Origin: Lunularia cruciata
Lineage: Eukaryota > Streptophyta > Marchantiopsida > Lunulariales > Lunulariaceae
Length of the DNA stretch: 64,000 nucleotides
Direction: 5' to 3'
Assembly: GCA_948567375.1 (NCBI GenBank)
Contig: OX419756.1
Span: forward strand, 57,426,333 to 57,490,332
Shown here in pieces: positions 33,640 through 45,900 of this stretch. The position numbers and the translations under genes are program-made. The number at the start of each line of letters is the position of its first letter. Within the stretch, counting starts at the first letter, position 1. Under the pieces are notes generated by a model, which was not told the DNA's origin, did not search any database, and saw nothing but the letters and a program-made list of their open reading frames with translations.

Positions 33640-34383
33640 TCATAGTAACTGACTCGTAACTAAGTTTGCCTCGCCCCTTGATTTGCTAATCGCGGGTTTC
33701 TAGCTGCTGCTAAAAACAGCATCTCCTCCTGCCACCAATCACCCGGCTCCTGGACTGAGCCCTTCACAGCAAGACCAATTTGTCATGGTTCCAGGACACG
33801 TAGGACAAAACGTGGCTGGTTTCATCGTCCACGTAGGACTATGTACGCTGTGCAGCCGTAGCGCTCTTCCCCTACCACTTGTCCCGCTTCCATTTAGGAG
33901 CGTCCTAGAAGAAGGCAGCGCAATTCGAAGTTGGACAGTGAACACAATCCGAGCGGAAACATAATCAGTAAACACAATCCGAGAGGAGGTAATCCTTTCT
34001 TTGGTGTAATGCGATTAGTTTCAGTATATGGGCGAGTGGGAACTAGAGGAAGTGAAGTAGTCGAGTTCGAGGGTGAAAGTGAATCACCTGCATCGTTCGC
34101 AATTTGGTCGTATACATTGCGTCAATCTTTCTGTCCTGCTATCTGCTTTCAGACCAACAGGCTGCCTGTGAGGGGCCCTACACGCGTAGAGGTGGTCTTT
34201 CTTTTCTTCACTCGTTAGTTCTCCAACAATCCATTCAATTCGGACGATCATTTGTCTAATTTGGAGACCTAAGTACTGCTATTGAAGAGCTCTGCGGTTT
34301 GGAGAAGTAGAGGAGAAGAGTAAGGCTTTGCTGAGGAATTGAATTTTCAGGGTTTGGAATTTGAGGCGAGGAGGGGGTTGGAT
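33640..34383 (+). promoter_or_regulatory. Putative PP2C promoter/5' UTR with clustered ACGT (ABRE-like) cores
   Basis: Three ACGT cores lie within 40 bp: 33798-33801, 33810-33813 (in ACGTGGC, a canonical ABA-response core) and 33831-33834. The first and third share ACGTAGGAC. bZIP factors of the ABF/ABI5 type bind such sites in land plants. Regulation by ABA or stress is therefore plausible but only inferred. The transcription start is not visible. Confidence 0.4.
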
Positions 34384-35223
34384 ATGGCTGGCAATGTGGC
34401 CGGATTATCAGCTAGCGAGGTTTCGGGGGGCGGTGGGATGCAGACGACTCCAATTACGTTCGGATTTGCCAAGTTGAAGGGCCCGAGAAAGGATCAGATT
34501 GAGGATTTTCATGTTGCGCGCATGCAAGAAGTGGATGGACAAGAAATTGGTTTGTTCGCAGTAATGGATGGACACGCGGGGCCTGATGTTGCGGTGTATC
34601 TGACTAAACACCTGTTCGATGGGATAACTAAGCACCCTAATTTTTGGGAAGATCCCAAGACTGCTATAATAGAGGCGTACCATGAAATAGATGCGAGGAT
34701 TCTTGGGATGGGAGATGACAATTTGAAATGGCGAGTCGGTTCAACAGCTACTACAGCACTTTTGATGGAAAGTGGACAACATTTGATAGTTGCCAATGTA
34801 GGTGATTCAAGGGCTGTGCTCTCACGAGGAGGAATAGCCATCGATCTATCTGTGGATCATGAGCCACAAAAGCCGTCCGAACGGCAAATGGTGGAATCCA
34901 AAGGAGGAACTGTATCTCGTTCTATAGCAAGTGGAGTATACCGTGTAGATCATAGGTTGGCAATGTCACGAGCGTTTGGGGATTACGACCTCAAGAACCA
35001 CCTTTCCGTGCACCCAGATATATGGGATGAACAGCTGACCGAAGATGATGAATTTTTTGTTATCGCCAGTGATGGAGTGTGGCATGTAATGAGCAGTCAA
35101 GAGGTGGTAGATTATATCCGCTCCACTCCGGGGGATGCTGAGGGATTGGCTCAAGCAGTCGTAGATGCTGCTGTTGAAAGGAACAGCAAAGATGATATAG
35201 CATGTCTCGTTGTTTTTCTATGA
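34384..35223 (+). CDS. Protein phosphatase 2C (PPM family, plant clade F-like), intronless
   Basis: This encodes a 279-residue Mn/Mg-dependent Ser/Thr phosphatase consisting of the catalytic domain only, the usual size for small plant clade F enzymes. Motifs in order: IEDFHVAR (metal-binding E40/D41), FAVMDGHAG (D62, G63), RVGSTATTALL, VANVGDSRAVLSRGG, VDHEPQKPSE, VESKGGTVS, RLAMSRAFGDYDLKNHLSVHP, FFVIASDGVWHVMSSQEVVD (D230) and NSKDDIACLVV (D270/D271). All metal-binding acids are present, so it should be active. VMDGHAG in place of the usual VFDGHxG is a small departure. No targeting signal is seen, so a cytosolic/nuclear location is likely. The ATG at 34384 is the only upstream ATG in frame. 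Related flowering-plant genes usually have introns; this one has none, which hints at a retrocopy, though no poly(A) trace is seen. Confidence 0.95.
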   Translation: MAGNVAGLSASEVSGGGGMQTTPITFGFAKLKGPRKDQIEDFHVARMQEVDGQEIGLFAVMDGHAGPDVAVYLTKHLFDGITKHPNFWEDPKTAIIEAYHEIDARILGMGDDNLKWRVGSTATTALLMESGQHLIVANVGDSRAVLSRGGIAIDLSVDHEPQKPSERQMVESKGGTVSRSIASGVYRVDHRLAMSRAFGDYDLKNHLSVHPDIWDEQLTEDDEFFVIASDGVWHVMSSQEVVDYIRSTPGDAEGLAQAVVDAAVERNSKDDIACLVVFL

Positions 35224-38200
35224 CTCAAGGGTCAGTTCCATGAGAAATATTTGAACTTTCCTTACCAGCGTTATACCTTGTTGAAGTCTCGAGGACAACT
35301 GGTTATATAATCATGACTTCTTCTCTCACATACATGTTTGGAAAATTTGCAACCATCGTGTGAAGACGGAGAGTGCGTTCGAACTTATAGTCAACATAAG
35401 ACGAATTGCAGACACGGTGAGTTTGTGGCCCAATGAATGGACCCCTATAAGTAAGGTGACTGGCTATGAAGGATGGAGAGGTCTGAACGATTGTGTAGCG
35501 AAGCTCAGAAGGACGGGCTGTCGGGAAACATCTACTTTTGTCATCCACGATTCTTGATGCAGATCTCCTGAGATGTTCTCAAAATTTCTCTATGATTCAG
35601 GATACCTGTGCTGGTCAGGATGTTATAAGCAAACAAGTAGTTCCACCGATCCTTGAGTTTGATTCCTTGGGGCTTCTCAGATACTCTTTATACATATGGG
35701 AAACTCTCCATCTTTGATATATCAATGACTCCGGAGCTTGCAGCCGTGTAGTCATTCTCTTTTCTAGAGAATTGACTGAAGTAGTACAGTTGGGACCTCC
35801 GGCTTTTAGCATTGGGCTTTGCTGAAACTCGCTGAGCAGATGTCTCTGGCCTTGAGTTTGCAGCAGTTGCTGCATGGCACTGTTAGTAGATTCACTATAA
35901 TGGTTCTACAACCAGATTATTACTAGCAGCTCGAAGTCGGGTTATCTCGGGCCCCTGGGAGTCTACTTGTAATGATGGAATTTCAGAACTCAGGTCCTCT
36001 AATATTGGACGAATCTACGTCTGAGTTTTTCATCTCGGGCCAATTTAAGGTGGTTTGATGTTCTTCAGCTGTGACATATGGATCCTTAAACAGACTATGC
36101 ACTGAGGAGTTCGGTCGCTCTACTTACAACCTATCTGGAGGATAAGCTATGGTTTGAAGACGGGATTTACTAGCAACAATCTCTTATTATAGTTACGTTT
36201 AATAAATGTTGACGCCTCTTTGATGTAACAGGTGTTAGTGCACCGTGTTTCTTCTCATGGACTTTATTGTCAAGCATAAAGAAAATGCGAAGTAAGAAAG
36301 CGATTCTGTACTCTCTTTACCGTGCAAGTCGATTATTTATAGAGAGGCTCTTTGTACTCCAAACTTTGTCTCGATATAAATTGAATGTGGTTGGAAGCTT
36401 ATTCCGATTCTTTCTAAAGTTCTTTGGTTGATTGAGCTCTCTGTCTTCTCTCCGATGAATCATGCGCACTTTCACCAAAAATTCAGCTCCTACATTTAGA
36501 TTACACGTTTATTGCATTGTCAAACCGGAATGATTGTGTATGGTTGAAGAGCATTTCTTGCTTTCCGGCGTAGATCTGTGATTATGGAGACCATTTCTGC
36601 TTTCACAGAACTTTTTACCGTCATGAATGCATGGGTAGTCGATATGTTCAAGGAATGCACAAACCACAGTTTGAGTGCCAACTGTCTTTGAGATGGACAG
36701 CATCTTCATCTTACGTATACATGCCATTTACTGACAGCCTAATCCCTCGAGGTGACATACACTCAGGCAAATGGAATTCCTCTTCTGTAATACTTCTGAT
36801 ACGAAACTCATAGAGTCTGGTGAAATGTGTAGAACGGTTGAAATTTGGGAATACTTGATGGGAAACTAATAATTCAGAGGAGTAGCACACAATCAAATTT
36901 TACCTCTATGTCACCCTCTATCATATATCGGTCATCCATGATACCATTTCGAAGGAGGTCAGAGGTGTATGTATCGAATGGTGAAAGTCTCAGGGTATAA
37001 TTTGCCTCTTCTACCTTTCGTGTTGAGAGAAGAAGATGGACATATCCCTCTTTTCGTGTAGGAAAGGAGAGGTTTTGACAGATGAAAGACTTCAAGAGCA
37101 ACATTACGAAGACGTGCTGAACAACTTACGACAACTTAAAACTGATCGCTGAATCCTAACTGGCAAAGTGTCTATATACACAAGAAGGCAAATGTTGGTA
37201 GGATCAGCGAGAGGGAAAAGTACCAGTTTCGAACTATGTGCCTGACGTTGACCTGAAAGTGCAATCCGTTTCCAGTTCCTTCCATACTTCATCACATTTG
37301 TGCTACTGACTTGGCATCTGTGAGTGGAATGTGCTTCCATACCACGACAGCCTCGGTGTAATTTCTAGGGCCCCTATCTTTTGTTATCAATATGCTGTGT
37401 CCGAATCACGCTGGGCTGTGCTACGACAAGCACTAGTCCCACTCGAGCATGCACGACTACTCGCTTCAGACTTTGTCTCCTTGCTACAAAACAGGTGATT
37501 GTAAGCGGCATGATCTTTGGGGCTCTGTCAAATTGTGGACTATGAAAATAATAATAACATCCAACCGAGTATTAATTGAACTGTCCATGGACCAAACGTA
37601 AAACCGATGAGAGGAATGGTCTTTGAGGCAGACTTTGGCCTATGTACACCTGGCGGAATAATAACCTCAAGTCAAGTACTAATTTGAAGATCGACCAAAA
37701 CTAAAATTGATGAGAAAGGGGCTAGCTAACAAAACCACACGAAATCTCTTGATTTGGTATCAGAACTCGAGTTTCCGTTCTGTACACCCAAATTTCATCT
37801 CGAACTGTGGTGGTGCTAGAGAAGCGGACCATCTTAACACGTCAGTTAGTACAACTCTGCATTGACAGGTGGATGTAAACATCGTTGCTTGAGAAATCTT
37901 TAGATTCATCCAATAAATTCTCATGTTCAACGCCGACTGCCCTACCAATCCCTCGTGTTGAGGGCCGAATGCTTTGTGACGTCCTCATCAACTTGTCGTC
38001 CACCGATACAAGCTTGTGTGATTCCACATGAAGATCCTTATGACAGGATGACCAAGCTGATCTCGCCACTAATGCTAATTGAATCACATGCTAGGATCTG
38101 TTCAGCCTACCTGCCCTCAAGATCTGTTCAGCATAAAGAGGGATTGCCAAGTTGATGACGAGTTTGCAGGGATCTGTTCCCTGACACATCACTGATGATA
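35224..38200. other. Intergenic, downstream of PP2C; no recognised gene
   Basis: The 3' UTR of the PP2C presumably lies in the first few hundred bases. Open stretches on both strands are short and match nothing I know. No repeats of note. Confidence 0.5.
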
Positions 38201-38201
38201 T

Positions 38202-38303
38202 GATCCTCCTTGACGTATCCTCACTCTGATTGTGAGGATCATACCAAGGAGGACAAATTTCTGAATGTGGTGAACTCCTCGTTCGAGTTGTTCACCACAT
38301 TCA
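38202..38303. other. Two adjacent hairpins
   Basis: The first hairpin (about 38202-38254) pairs GATCCTCCTTG...TCCTCAC with GTGAGGAT...CAAGGAGGAC around a 7-nt loop, with a few mismatches. The second (38262-38303) is a perfect 14-bp stem, TGAATGTGGTGAAC / GTTCACCACATTCA, with a 14-nt loop. They stand directly before the tandem repeat at 38338. A small foldback element is one reading. Confidence 0.8.
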
Positions 38304-38337
38304 CTAACTTCAGTGGAAACACATCCACTTAAGTCGA

Positions 38338-38606
38338 CCAACTTTTGATGAATTCATCTTGGCCTGGAGTCGGAACTTGGAAATCTGAAGTGATTTCCAC
38401 ATCCTCTTAACTCCTGTTAAAACACATCCACTTACATCCACCAACTTTTGATGAATTCATCTTATGCAGAAGTTGAACTTGCAAATCTGAAGTGGTTTCC
38501 ACATCCTCCTACTCCTATGGAAACAAATCCACTTACATCCACCAACTTTTGGAGAAACTATCTTGGGCAGGAAGTTGAACTTGGAAAGCTGAATTGGGTT
38601 CCAGCA
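38338..38606. repeat. ~102-bp tandem repeat, about 2.6 copies
   Basis: Copies begin CCAACTTTTG at 38338, 38441 and 38542; shared parts include AACTTGSAAATCTGAAGTG, TTTCCACATCCTC and ACATCCACTTACATCCAC. The copies are moderately diverged. Confidence 0.85.
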
Positions 38607-41600
38607 AGAGATTGGGTTATGTATATAGGGTCAATTGTTTGAAAGATATGAGTCCATGCTGCATATCATAATATCGAAGTATATATTATGCTGATAACTG
38701 ATGTTACTTCAAATAAGACATGTTCTTATCTAACACGCACTTGGGATCAGTCCTACTACTCTGACAATGCGTTTCGGAAATGTTTTTTTAAGTTGAAGTA
38801 GTTTTTCCTGCTATTAAAATTGAAGCAATGTTAAGATACCATAGTATTCTCATCGTATTCTTAATTTCATTAAGAAATTAAATAATTTATCAGCTAGTTT
38901 AATCAGAAAGAGTCCTTAATAAATACCAAATACTAAGCATTAAGCATTAGATTAAAAAACTGTTTGAGAAAATTCTCAACATTTATAAAACGGAATTTCT
39001 AGTTCTATTATAACGTTGACTTTAAATCATTGGTTCCTATATTGTGATTAACCTACCACACTTTTCGTATAGCTATTTAGAGTCCAGCGCAGATACTTCT
39101 CGTATGTGAAGGATATCAAATTTTATAGAGGAAAATACTTGAAGAATAAAATTTTGATGAACGTAATAATCGTATCAGTAGCACTAATCGCGTTTGATTT
39201 TCTCTCAACAGAGAAATAGAGTCATCGATTACAGATTTTACGTCTTATTATTTTTATTTGATTGTGTCTCTTGAACCAATGACTATAGAAACAAATGTAA
39301 ATAGCTTACTCCAGCTGTATGTTATACTGATATAAATCACCTACAATCGTACTATCTTCATTCGTAATTTTTGATGTGAAATATTTGGGCTTGATACTTT
39401 TAACTCTAACCACGTACTCTAGATCTCATACGAATGCGAATTTAAAAATGATCAAAATCATTTTTTGAAATATGCCTACAGATAGAAATTGCCGACCTTT
39501 CTCCACCATTACTTAGTGCGAGTGTTTGGCAGTGACATGAGCTAATCAATAGCCCACGCTAAGTCAGAAGTTACCATCAGATACCTAGAATTGACTACAA
39601 ACTCATTAAACTTTCAGTAAATAATATTACAAAGGAAACCAAGTACGCGATCACGTTTTCCTGGACAGTACAGTACATTGGAGTCCTTAGAATCGACCTT
39701 GATGAATGTTCTCTGTGGTTGATAATCTCAGGAGTGATATATGACTGTTGATTTCTGAGAAGCTGCCGAACAAAAGCAATCACTCGAGATTTCCTGATTT
39801 GGTACCCAGTATTCCAATCATTCCTCCGTGCTTCCTTCCTATCCACCGACAAACAGAATTATATCCTCTCTTTCAGAGGCTGCCTCTTTGAAAGCAGATC
39901 CCGTGTTACTTTCTCGCATCTTGTGATGGCACATAGTGATGAAGGCTTGCTGCTGTCACTGGAAGGGAAAGTCTTAAAAAACATACTCGATGTCCTGCTT
40001 ATGTTGTGTTCTTCTGCTATTGTGCTCTTTCATTCTGTTTTCCGGCCTCAGAATCGATCCAGGAGCCTCTCTATGGGCCGTAGGTATCGCATGATACCAG
40101 TATGTTCTTGCACTACTTCAGTACCAAGCAAGACGCTGCGAATGGAGTTGATGGAGGTCAGATGCGGGTGGAGTTACGAAAGTTTGATGGAAATATATAG
40201 TCACGAAAGGACGAAAGGAGTATACGAAAATTTGATGAATTACAGTTGATTCCAGCTCTCATCTGTTATCCATTATATGGGACAATCGATGAAAGGTCGG
40301 AAACATTCATACAAAGAAATCTGAAAGCATGTTTACCCCAGTAATAGCGTAATAAGGCGAGAGGCACTATCCTTTGAAGAAAAATTCTTCATTCAAGTAA
40401 CTTTTGGAATCCGTCTAGTTCCAACATGTCTGTCAGGGATGCATCAGGTATAATTTGATATGCGTAGATAGTTGCAGATCCTCTCCATTCTTACTTCCAC
40501 AACTGCAAGAGTCCTCATCTCCTTCAGGTCCCGTCTCTCGCTCTGGCTTGAGGTTGTAAGCAGAGATGAGTAGTCAGTCATCAAGCCACCGTGGTGGTAC
40601 CCATTTTTCCGCTTAGCACCTGTTCTAGTGGATCACGGTCGGAGGAGAATAGTCAGCACTAGCGGATCACTTAAATCGGTATTCAAGCTTTAGTCAAGAG
40701 AGCTACACAGTGCAACTCTCTGTTGTGAACCTAGATTGATGCATTTGTCTTATCCAGGACAGATCATGGGTGAATCTTGTACTTAGATTACTTCGTAGAT
40801 CTGTTGACATCGCTAAGAATGATTCTAACAAGATCATATTGAACCTAGTCAGTTGAACATGCTGAGCTTGACCCAGACTAACATGTTCGTTCGACCCACA
40901 ACAGAAGTCCTTGAAGGAAGCGAAGGAAAGCTAGAAGTTGTAATTGAATGAAAGGGAGTAACAGCAGAACCGACCACATCTCGGATAATCGTGGAGCTTG
41001 AGTTGGTAACGAAGTCCTTGACTACGTCAGAAACGATACAAGTTACTCATTGCTTTCGACTCTTGGCGGCCAGCTTTCACAAACATTTATAAACATGTGA
41101 AGGTAAATCAGTCGACCAACATATTGGCCAATCCAAATTCCAAAGCATGTGAAGCCAGCGTGGTCAACCGTACAGGCAGTTATGGACACAGGAATACCGA
41201 CACCTTTCACTACAGCTGTTCACCTCCCCAGTTGTTTCAAACCGGAGCGGGATGCTATCCATCCATCCAATGATAGATTTTACAAGCAATGATTTTAGAA
41301 GAAAGTACCGGAAGCAGCAACTGTACACTTGCATCTAGGAATGAAAAAACTAGCGTTGTTACCTGGCATGCCTCTAAGAGACATCACTCAAGATACGTCA
41401 TAGTATTGCTGTAACGGTGCCGGATTCGGAGACGCTTTTAGAATGCGCTGTAACTTTCATGCAAGAATACTTTGACGATCTGAAAGTGTACCATCATGAA
41501 CCTTGGGCATAGCCGGAGGCATGATATCTGCAGGGAATATATCAAGCAACTTGGGTGCTTCTTCGGAATTCGTAGCCTCAAGAAGAAGTGTCAATCGTTC

Positions 41601-41913
41601 CAGAATAATTGCAGAACAAAAGAGAAGGAACAAGACGGAAAGTGAGACACTAGAACAATTCTCAGAAGAAAAGATAAGGAGGAACAACTATAACAGCTTC
41701 TTCAGACAATTGCAATGTACTCAGTGGGCTTTTGTAGAAATTGTGACTTTAAACATGGCTCTTGCAAAACCTAGGAGCCCAAGCATTACTCTTATAACGG
41801 TCGCGATTAAAGTGTTAAATCCGATCCGTGGTTATGACAAAGTTTGCTCACCGCTTTACAGAGAAAAAAGAATGCGAAACTGGTATACAAACTTTCTTGT
41901 CACACAGCTGATA
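38607..41913. other. Intergenic, no recognised gene
   Basis: 38650-39480 is A+T-rich; 39600-41900 is more balanced. Open stretches, for example 39923-40249 (+) and 41503-42060 (+, partly antisense to the F-box gene), show no domain. The last few hundred bases probably contain the 3' UTR of the F-box gene. Confidence 0.5.
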
Positions 41914-42906
41914 CTAACCCAACAGAAGTTCATGTTTCAAAGGTGGATGCCGTCTGACAAGAGTGCTAGCAGCTGTAGTGTATGGCTCTTCAAACGCATC
42001 GGAAACATAGGCCTCGACCTGCTTGCGAGATGGCCGATTACTTGGTCTAATGGCAATTAAAGAAGCGCCCTTCAGTCTAATGCCACCAGGAAGGTCTAAA
42101 AACTGTGCGTACCAAAACTTAATGTTGAGAAGAGGAACTTCTACTCTGTTCAAGCTGGGAATCACAACTCCTCCTGCTTTGTTGTGAAACTCCTGTAATT
42201 GGTCGGTATCCATGCACATTGTACCTTGTCCATCGGCATCGGATACCACAACGTTGTCGATCATTGGATGCCTCAAAAGAATCTCTTGAAGCAGCGTATG
42301 CCTCTGAGAGGCAGCAAAGAAACAGCTAATGGTCCAAATCACCCTCAGCTTCAAATCTCCACTAGAATGAAAGGAATCAGGGATTCGTCCACTGTCCGGA
42401 GTACTGCTTGTGCCACCAGCTTCTTGAACACCTATGTTAGTCACAGAGTCTGCAGCCAGCATCACACAGCTCTCCAAACTACTCCCAAACTCGGCCTTCC
42501 ACTTCAGAAGCACACCTTCCTCGATAACATCTCCTCTAGGAAGCAAAATTTTGAGGTTCGTAAGGGCCTTGAAGTTCCTCAAAACTTCTAATGGCGTGTG
42601 TCTTGAAACCTTTGCTAGGATGGTCTTTTCCCTCCCCAGCAAGTGCTGCAGGGCGTGCAGTGGTCTCACAATTCTCCCCACCATGAATTGCACAAAATGA
42701 CTCAAGATCCCGTCCCTTGCACTAAGAATGATCGGTTCTCCAGTCACCATACTATCAACCTTCACAACCACAATGCTTACTTGCTGCACGAGCTGTTGCA
42801 GCCTCTTGGACATAGCAGCCATTCGCCCCAAGGAATTCACATCTGCAACCCTCTCCAAGATTTCTAGCAGTAGAGAATCAGACAGCAGGTCCATCAGGTC
42901 CGCCAT
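41914..42906 (-). CDS. F-box protein, plant At5g46170/At1g30200-like family
   Basis: This encodes 330 residues, intronless. The N-terminal F-box (about residues 7-45: LLSDSLLLEILERVADVNSL, GRMAAMSKRLQQLV) would bind SKP1 in an SCF ubiquitin ligase. The rest follows the family's conserved body in order: DGILSHFVQFMVGRIVRPL, FKALTNLKILLPRGDVIEEG, VLLKWKAEFGSSLESCVML, IPDSFHSSGDLKLRVIWTIS, RHTLLQEILLRHP, VVVSDADGQGTMCMDTDQLQ, LNIKFWYAQFLDLPGGIRLK, GASLIAIRPSNRPSR, VSDAFEEPYTTAASTLVRR. The length and motifs are those of a full-length member. The start is the ATG at 42906; the frame extends upstream without another ATG. The substrate is unknown. No Kelch or LRR repeats are present, as usual for this family. 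It faces away from the long region to its right. Confidence 0.94.
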   Translation of the reverse strand: MADLMDLLSDSLLLEILERVADVNSLGRMAAMSKRLQQLVQQVSIVVVKVDSMVTGEPIILSARDGILSHFVQFMVGRIVRPLHALQHLLGREKTILAKVSRHTPLEVLRNFKALTNLKILLPRGDVIEEGVLLKWKAEFGSSLESCVMLAADSVTNIGVQEAGGTSSTPDSGRIPDSFHSSGDLKLRVIWTISCFFAASQRHTLLQEILLRHPMIDNVVVSDADGQGTMCMDTDQLQEFHNKAGGVVIPSLNRVEVPLLNIKFWYAQFLDLPGGIRLKGASLIAIRPSNRPSRKQVEAYVSDAFEEPYTTAASTLVRRHPPLKHELLLG

Positions 42907-45900
42907 CAATCGGTGTGAAGCTGTCTGGGAGAATAGCCTTTCCCAATCTTGTAGGCTAGAACTTCTCCACCTCAACGTTCTCAATCAACCGAGACCATTC
43001 AGCTCAACGAACCTGTTTCAACCTAGAACTGGACGCCTAAAGATTGTCTTTTAAAAGTTCAGAAACTTCTCCAACAATCTCAGAAATATTGCCCCAGATC
43101 GGGAATTAACCATGCGGTTGTCGAATATTCCAGCAGAAGAAACGGATTGCATATTCGAGCCATCAAAATGGCGTAAACAAACTGGGTTGGAGTCTTAACC
43201 CTCCGAACTGATCAATCCATCTTCAAGGCACAACATACTATGGCTCTCCAACTCTCTGCACGTTGCGACCTGCTCCATAAGCCAAACCCGCATCTTCCCG
43301 GCGATCCAAGCAAACCCCATAAACGACATCATGATGAGAGACCGGGGGCATGCACAAGTTCCTCGGAGGAAAGGAACTGTTGTCGAATGGCAGGCTTATG
43401 AATAGTAAGAATACCAGCCAGAAGCACTGAAACTTCTGAGGCCCAATCAAGGAAACCGAGCAGGCAGCCGACAAAGTCAAAAATTGTAGATCAACCTACA
43501 ACTCCCAGTGCTGATGCTGCGACTTTGAACGGATATCGATCCTCCAATCCTCAACAGGTTCCCATCAAGATTGAAATTGAAGTCAATGACTTAACTTTCT
43601 TCGATCAAAGCAGCCAACCAACCGCAAAACCTCTTTGTAAAACACTTCCGATGAGATGTAGCACAGGAGGAGGAATCACAAATTGACCGGTGATAAGTCC
43701 ATGCTATTCCTCAGACAAAGAATCAGAGACAAGCAAGGGTAATCCTGGCAAATTACAGTACCGTACTTGAAACCCCAATACACTGAGCCTGCCTGCTGGT
43801 GGGTGGTAGGTGGGGTCGTTCGGTGAGAGGTTAGGAACCCAGGAGAAGGAGAGGACAGAAAGAGCAAACAGGACAATTGTGAACACGAAATGTCTGTTTG
43901 TTCGTATGCATGTCACAAGAGCACTCACGACAGCAAACAAGCAGTTGGCGCCCAATTCAAGAGAGCCAAGCGAAGTGCAGTGCAGCTTTGGGAGCCCGCC
44001 AGTTGAGTTGAGATTTAAGAAGCCCTTGAGTCTGTTATTGTTTTTCCAGTTCCTCCCTCGTTCTTGGTACTACTGTGGCAGCCCATGACGTCCAGTGAAG
44101 TCCGGGAAGTTGAAAAGGCTCCCAGCTCTCATGTTGGTGGGCTCACCAGCTGCTCTGGCCCTTGGATTCTATTGGTCCTTTCCTCGCTCCTTTTTGGGGT
44201 GGGTCAGGCACTCTTACATTACCCATAAACCGGCCCATATTTCAATCCCATTTCAACACTTTAAAACACGTTGTCCGACTTCCTTGTTCCGGACAAATTA
44301 TTTCGGACACAGATCCATTGTACATCGGGTTCCTGAGCGAAAACAAACGAACCAACGAAGGTTAAAGTTTTCAACCTCAGGTCTCATGGAAGACATAGGT
44401 TGGAGATTTCAATTTCCCTTGATCAAGAGAACAACATCAATTTTGGATCTTCGATTGCTGACCTAGATATCACATTTGTTATGTTCCTTTTCTTTGTATC
44501 CTTGGGTGTGACAACCTACCTCAATTGCCTTCTAAACTACACGCTCTTTATCCAGTTTCACCTCCTTCCATTATATTACATATCCGAGTTTAACTTACGA
44601 AACGGGACGTGAACTGAATGTCAACAATGATCTTTCCACTAGTAATGCTCAACCACAGCGTTGCCTTACCGTAGTGGGGGAATCTGTCCGGCAAAGGGTC
44701 ACGCCCTTGACATATCAACTTGTAAATATGAAAAGATTCTGCAGTCCTCAAACGTTCGAGCAAGTGAAAAGATCCTATTTCTGATGGTACCTGCTGCCGT
44801 TATAGAGGAGATTGTTGACGTTCAGTACTTGCAATTTCTACGCTGCTTCTTCTTCGGAAGGAGTTTAAAGAGGACAACCTTGATCCATGCTAGTGTCTAC
44901 TTTACCTACCAGGGTTTCTGGTCTCCCAAGGTTCCTTTGATGCTCCGGGGATCTTTATGAACGAATCGTCTTCTCCGACCGAGAACTTTTACCGATAATC
45001 GGGACGTCCGAAGTCGGCCAGCAATTGTAAGATTTCTCTAGAATTTGCTGAGTTTCTCCTTAGTGCCGAATGTCGGTAGATGTTTCATGTTTCTTAAGTA
45101 CTGAAACTTCGAGCGTTTGGATCCATTCGGGATGAACCATTATCTCGGACAGGGAACTTCTCGCCGGGAATGTCCAAATCGGCATGGATGAATCCCATGA
45201 ATTCCCGGCTTTCTCCTCCCACTTTTCAAAAGGCTTGCAAGTGTCATGTTTCCTTATCTTCGCATCGAGATTTATACGGCGGTTGGAAAGAAGACTTAAA
45301 AACATGAATTGTACGGTGAAAAGGGTAGGGTGGACGACTCAGGAGTAACCTTGAGTTCCTTATCGAACAGTTTTACACCTTCTGTCAGAAGAGACCTATT
45401 TTGTTCCTTTTGCAACTGAGACTATGCAGGCACAGTGAATACTGTGGAAATTACTGCAATTCATGTACTTTAGCCTCCTCCCTGTCCAGGGCAGACATCC
45501 AAGATGCCACTGTTCTCTATCAACAGTAACTGACATTCTCTTCCCAATCATTCAAGGGTTACAAAAAACAAAGGATTGAGAACTGGAAAGTTGATATAAA
45601 GACTTCCCTTTATACTGTTTTGAGTAGTTTGCACACCCACCAAGGTGATTTTCAATACTCTCCCCCAGACATGGACCAACAATCGCCAAAGAAATGAAGA
45701 ATTCCTTTTGTGCAGTAAAGAAATTTCTTTCCTCTATTCCAGAAGCAGCCAAAGTGATGTTAATCCGCAGCAAGTTCGTACAACGAGACTTTCAAGTTGT
45801 GAATTAACATAGCTGAACACAAGGCGAATCTAAAGTTCATCTATACCGTGCATATTCATAACATTGAAATTAGAAGTAGTGAGGAGCTCCAATTTACCTT

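Noticed and set aside
41503-42060. 185-codon plus-strand open frame at the end of the F-box gene
   Set aside because: Overlaps the F-box C-terminus in antisense and otherwise covers its probable 3' UTR; no domain.
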